A stretch of DNA of 64,000 bases from Labilithrix sp. (lineage in GTDB: Bacteria > Myxococcota_A > Polyangia > Polyangiales > Polyangiaceae), in assembly GCA_019637155.1 (NCBI GenBank), contig JAHBWE010000009.1, forward strand, positions 310,001-374,000. Direction: 5' to 3'. The position numbers and the translations under genes were made by a program. How positions within the stretch are numbered: the stretch's first letter is position 1; the number at the start of each line of letters is the position of its first letter. Of this stretch, positions 61,119 to 64,000 are shown one piece after another. Below the pieces are notes generated by a model. It ran no database searches and was not told the origin of the DNA. It worked only from the letters and a program-made list of their open reading frames with translations.

Positions 61119-62468
61119 TCACGTTCGGGCGCGGGAGACGAGGTTTTTGGCCTCGGAGCGGGCGCGGGTCAGGACGCGTTCGGCGTCGAGGCGCGTGTGC
61201 GTGCGGTCGTTCACGACGAGGTCGCCGTCGGCGATGACGTGGGTGACGTCGCGGGAGGTGCAGCCGTAGACGAGGCGCGACCACGCGTCGCCGCCGGGCT
61301 CGACGTGGGGACCGTCGACGCGCACGACGACGACGTCGGCGCGCTTGCCCTCTTCGAGCGAGCCGACCTCCGCGTCGATCCCCAGCGCGCGCGCGCCGTC
61401 GATCGTCGCGAGCTCGAAGGCCTCTCGCGCCGGGAGCGTCGTCACGCCGGTGCGGCTCTTCGCGAGGAGCGCCGCGTGCCGGAGCTCGATCCAGGGATCG
61501 AGGTTGTTGTTGCACGGCGCGCCATCGCCGCCGAGGGCGACCTTGATCCCGCGCCGCTTCATCTCGTGGACCCGCGCGATCCCCGAGCCGAGCTTCAGGT
61601 TCGCGCTCGGGCAGTGCGTGATCCGCGTGTCGTCGGCCGCGACCGCGTCCATCTCCGCGTTCGTGAGCTGGACGCCGTGCGCGAGGACGGTGCGCGCGCC
61701 CTTGAAGCCCCATTTCCTGAGCATCGCGATGTCCTCGTCGCCGAGGACCTTCTTCACCGCCTTGCGCTCGGCCGGGTGCTCCGCGACGTGGCTGTGGAGC
61801 AGCGCGTCGCTGCCCTTCGCGTAGGCGCGCTCCGCCGTCGCGCGGAACAGCTTCTCGGTGCAGGAGAGGATGAAGCGCGGGGCGTACGCGTAACGGAGAC
61901 GGCCGTCCGCCTTGCCGCTCCACGCGTCGCGCAGGCGGTCGGCCTCCTTCAAGCTCGCCTTCGTCGTCTCGCGGAGGCCCTTCGGGACGCGGTCGCCGGC
62001 GTCCATCATCGTCTTTCCGCCGAACACGCGGATGCCGGACCGCGCGCACGCGTCGAAGACCACGTCGTAGCCGTGGACCGTGCCCATATCGAGGATCGTC
62101 GTCGTCCCCGCGAGCATCATCTCGAGGAGCCCGAGCTCCGCGCTCGCCGCGAGCGACGCGTCGTCGTGCGCCGCCTCGAACGGCCAGATCCGCTTCTCGA
62201 GCCACTCGAGGAGCGGGAGATCGTCGGCCATCCCGCGGAAGAGGACCTGACAGAGGTGCACGTGCGCCTGGACGAAGCCGGGCACCACCGCGCAGCCGCG
62301 CGCGTCGATGACGCGGATCGGCCCTTTTTTCCGGGCCGCCGCGAGCGCGGCGTCGCCGACCGCGCCCAGCGCGGCGATGCGCGAGCCGAGGACGAGGAGG
62401 TCGCCGGTGCCGACCGTCCCCGCCGCATCGCAACGAACCAGCGTTCCCCCGCGGATGAGCAGCGCCAA
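61119..62468 (-). CDS. Metal-dependent amidohydrolase (deaminase/chlorohydrolase subfamily)
   Basis: 449 residues. TIM-barrel metal ligands: HVHLCQ (HxH), HSHVAEH, LAHGVQL and GGDGAPCNNN (Asp). The N-terminal and C-terminal beta segments of this superfamily (LLIRGGTLVRCDA and GSLEEGKRADVVVV) are present. The subfamily includes 5-methylthioadenosine/S-adenosylhomocysteine deaminases, guanine deaminase and AtzA/TrzN-like hydrolases; a nucleobase or nucleoside deaminase is most likely. It stands alone, divergent from the response-regulator gene. Confidence 0.9.
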   Translation of the reverse strand: MALLIRGGTLVRCDAAGTVGTGDLLVLGSRIAALGAVGDAALAAARKKGPIRVIDARGCAVVPGFVQAHVHLCQVLFRGMADDLPLLEWLEKRIWPFEAAHDDASLAASAELGLLEMMLAGTTTILDMGTVHGYDVVFDACARSGIRVFGGKTMMDAGDRVPKGLRETTKASLKEADRLRDAWSGKADGRLRYAYAPRFILSCTEKLFRATAERAYAKGSDALLHSHVAEHPAERKAVKKVLGDEDIAMLRKWGFKGARTVLAHGVQLTNAEMDAVAADDTRITHCPSANLKLGSGIARVHEMKRRGIKVALGGDGAPCNNNLDPWIELRHAALLAKSRTGVTTLPAREAFELATIDGARALGIDAEVGSLEEGKRADVVVVRVDGPHVEPGGDAWSRLVYGCTSRDVTHVIADGDLVVNDRTHTRLDAERVLTRARSEAKNLVSRART

Positions 62469-62531
62469 ACGTGAGACCTCCTCGCCACTCTACGCGGTGC
62501 CTCGGCCGTGCTCTACTTTTCGCGCCTTCGG

Positions 62532-63992
62532 ATGGCCACGCGGATCCTCGTCGTCGACGATAGCCCCACGATCCGGCACATCGTGTCGACGCTCCTCGAG
62601 CGCAACGGCTACGAGCCGCAGGTCGCGTCCGACGGCGAGGACGCCTACGAGGCGCTCGCGAGCGGCGAGGTCGAGGCCGACCTCGTCCTCCTCGATTTCG
62701 TGATGCCGCGGATGAACGGCTTCCAGTTCTGCCGCGCCCTCCGCGCCAACGAGCGCCTCGCGAAGACCCCCGTCGTCCTCATGAGCGCGAAGGGCGACAA
62801 GATCCGCGATCAGTTCGTCGAGCAGACCGGCGCGCTCGACGCGATCACCAAGCCGTTCGACGCGCAGGCCCTCGTCGCGGTGGTGGAGAACGCGCTCCGT
62901 AAGCTCGCCAACCAGCGATCGAGCGTCGAGCGCCTCCCCGACTTCGAGGCGGACGACCTCGCGAGCACGGACGAGCGTCCGCTTCGACGCGAGCCGGAGC
63001 TGACGACGCGGCGGACGCACGTCGCGCAGGTCATCGCCCAGAAGCTCGCCGCGATCGCCGCGCGCGCGGCGATGGATCGGCCGGAGATCGTCGGTCGGCC
63101 CGCCTTCACCGACGCGATCGTGGAGCGCCTCTCGAACGAGGCGATCGTCGAGATGATCGAGACGATCGGCGACCTCGATCGCGACGAGGCGGGCGGCGCG
63201 CTCCTCGCGGGCGACCTCGGCATCGTCCCGATCGGCGCGGTGCTGCAGCTCCTCCAGGCCGAGAGCCAGACCGGCGTCCTCGTCTGCAAGCGCGACGCCT
63301 TCGAGGTGCGGGCGACCTTCCGCGAGGGCGAGATCGACCTCGTCCAGTCGAGCGGCGCGGGGGACGAGTTCCGGCTCGGCCGCTTCTTCGTCGAGGAGGG
63401 CATCCTCGAGCCGCGCGAGATCGAGGAGATGACGGCGCGCACGGTCGTGCCGGCGGAGCCGCTCTTGCCGACGTCGACGGAGGAGGTCGAGGCGCCGCGC
63501 TCGACGGTGCAGCCGAAGGAGAGCCAGAAGCCGGTGCCGCTCGGCATGGCGCTGATGAAGGCGGGCAAGGTCGACGCCGAGCAGCTCGAGCGCGCGCTCA
63601 CGCGGCAGTCGAGCGAGCTGCTCTACGAGGTGCTGCGGTGGTCGTACGGGCGCTTCGAGCTTCGCCGCGAGGCGCCGAGCGAGCTCGCCCAGAACGCGCG
63701 CCTCGGCATGCCGGTCGCGTCGGTCGTGATGGAGGGCTTCCGCCGCGTCGACGAGTGGCGCGCGATCGAGCGATCGCTCGGCAGCTTCGACACCGTGCTC
63801 CTCCGCGATGACGCCGCGTTCGGGCGGCTCGACAAGGCGTCGCTCCCGCCGCGCGAGCGGCAGGTCCTCGACGCGGTGGACGGCGAGCGCACCGTGCGCG
63901 CGATCGCGGCCGCGGGCTTCATGTCGACCTTCGACGTGTGCCGGATCGTGGTGCAGTTCCTCGAGGCGCGCGTCCTTCGGCGGCGCGCGTGA
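62532..63992 (+). CDS. Response regulator with DUF4388/PATAN-like C-terminal region
   Basis: 486 residues from ATG 62532 (a TTG at 62508 is less likely). The receiver (1-~125) is intact: D9, D10, phosphoacceptor D55 (LLDFVMPRMNG) and switch Lys in TKPFD. A helical segment (~160-225) precedes a PATAN/DUF4388-type domain (~230-310: IGAVLQLLQAESQTGVLVCK, then FREGEIDLVQSSG, LGRFFVEEGIL). A second such region (~350-415) and a C-terminal winged-helix-like part (RQVLDAVDGERTVRAIAAAG) follow. No DNA-binding activity can be assigned; such proteins usually act through protein contacts. The final 8 bases of the window, including an ATG at 63997, may start another gene. Confidence 0.88.
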   Translation: MATRILVVDDSPTIRHIVSTLLERNGYEPQVASDGEDAYEALASGEVEADLVLLDFVMPRMNGFQFCRALRANERLAKTPVVLMSAKGDKIRDQFVEQTGALDAITKPFDAQALVAVVENALRKLANQRSSVERLPDFEADDLASTDERPLRREPELTTRRTHVAQVIAQKLAAIAARAAMDRPEIVGRPAFTDAIVERLSNEAIVEMIETIGDLDRDEAGGALLAGDLGIVPIGAVLQLLQAESQTGVLVCKRDAFEVRATFREGEIDLVQSSGAGDEFRLGRFFVEEGILEPREIEEMTARTVVPAEPLLPTSTEEVEAPRSTVQPKESQKPVPLGMALMKAGKVDAEQLERALTRQSSELLYEVLRWSYGRFELRREAPSELAQNARLGMPVASVVMEGFRRVDEWRAIERSLGSFDTVLLRDDAAFGRLDKASLPPRERQVLDAVDGERTVRAIAAAGFMSTFDVCRIVVQFLEARVLRRRA

Positions 63993-64000
63993 GCCGATGA

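Noticed and set aside
58262-61237. 991-residue open frame antisense to the Cys-repeat lipoprotein
   Set aside because: Ala/Arg/Val-rich low-complexity translation mirroring the opposite frame; the sense strand has a signal peptide and regular Cys repeats.

Overview
The window is very GC-rich DNA, by eye around 70% G+C, with almost pure G/C third codon positions, and is gene-dense on both strands. It looks like chromosome from a myxobacterium (Myxococcota, probably order Polyangiales; the family is inference). The evidence is a near-identical MglA/MglB polarity pair, a FrzS-like pseudo-receiver coiled-coil protein, a MYXO-CTERM tail, eukaryote-type Ser/Thr kinases, three sigma-54 activators (one with an FHA domain), and many lipoproteins with Asp/Gly/Ala-rich linkers. 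No rRNA, tRNA, CRISPR, insertion sequence or phage gene was recognised.

Layout. 0-8 kb: the end of a two-component sigma-54 activator with a formylglycine-enzyme-like lipoprotein, a GH20 hexosaminidase, then a copper-monooxygenase-like lipoprotein with two further lipoproteins. 8-13 kb: an XRE regulator divergent from a Ser/Thr kinase, TPR protein and two tandem MopE-like lipoproteins, then a Uma2-type nuclease-like gene. 13-18.7 kb: a two-gene membrane spermidine-synthase-like unit, a 1.3 kb gene-free stretch with a degenerate ~53-61 bp tandem array, a trypsin-like protease and an AraC regulator that reads into a dispersed repeat. 18.7-24.6 kb: a U32 protein, 34-bp tandem repeats, and lipoproteins including an RCC1-type propeller. 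24.7-28.5 kb: a second TPR/kinase module joined to an FHA-sigma-54 activator. 28.5-36.4 kb: PilZ/ThrE/cytochrome operon, methyltransferase, heme A synthase, a QueD/BFD/dienoyl-CoA-reductase operon, a membrane-tethered sigma factor and a 41-residue basic protein. 36.5-46.1 kb: one long minus-strand series mglB-mglA-response regulator-histidine kinase-TolC-HlyD-RND. 46.2-54.8 kb: M20 peptidase, MYXO-CTERM protein, lipoate-ligase-like protein, GAF/HD-GYP protein, pdxH, GNAT-like and DHH-like proteins. 54.8-64 kb: hisIE, the FrzS-like protein, a Cys-repeat lipoprotein, an amidohydrolase and a response regulator/DUF4388-type protein.

The main themes are phospho-signalling (Asp, His and Ser/Thr), c-di-GMP (PilZ and HD-GYP), cell polarity and motility (MglAB, FrzS-like), and envelope lipoproteins. 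The most striking non-coding pattern is that every convergent gene gap longer than about 50 bp holds a dispersed repeat (families A and B), a small tandem repeat, or a strong hairpin. These elements probably act as, or spread with, bidirectional terminators.
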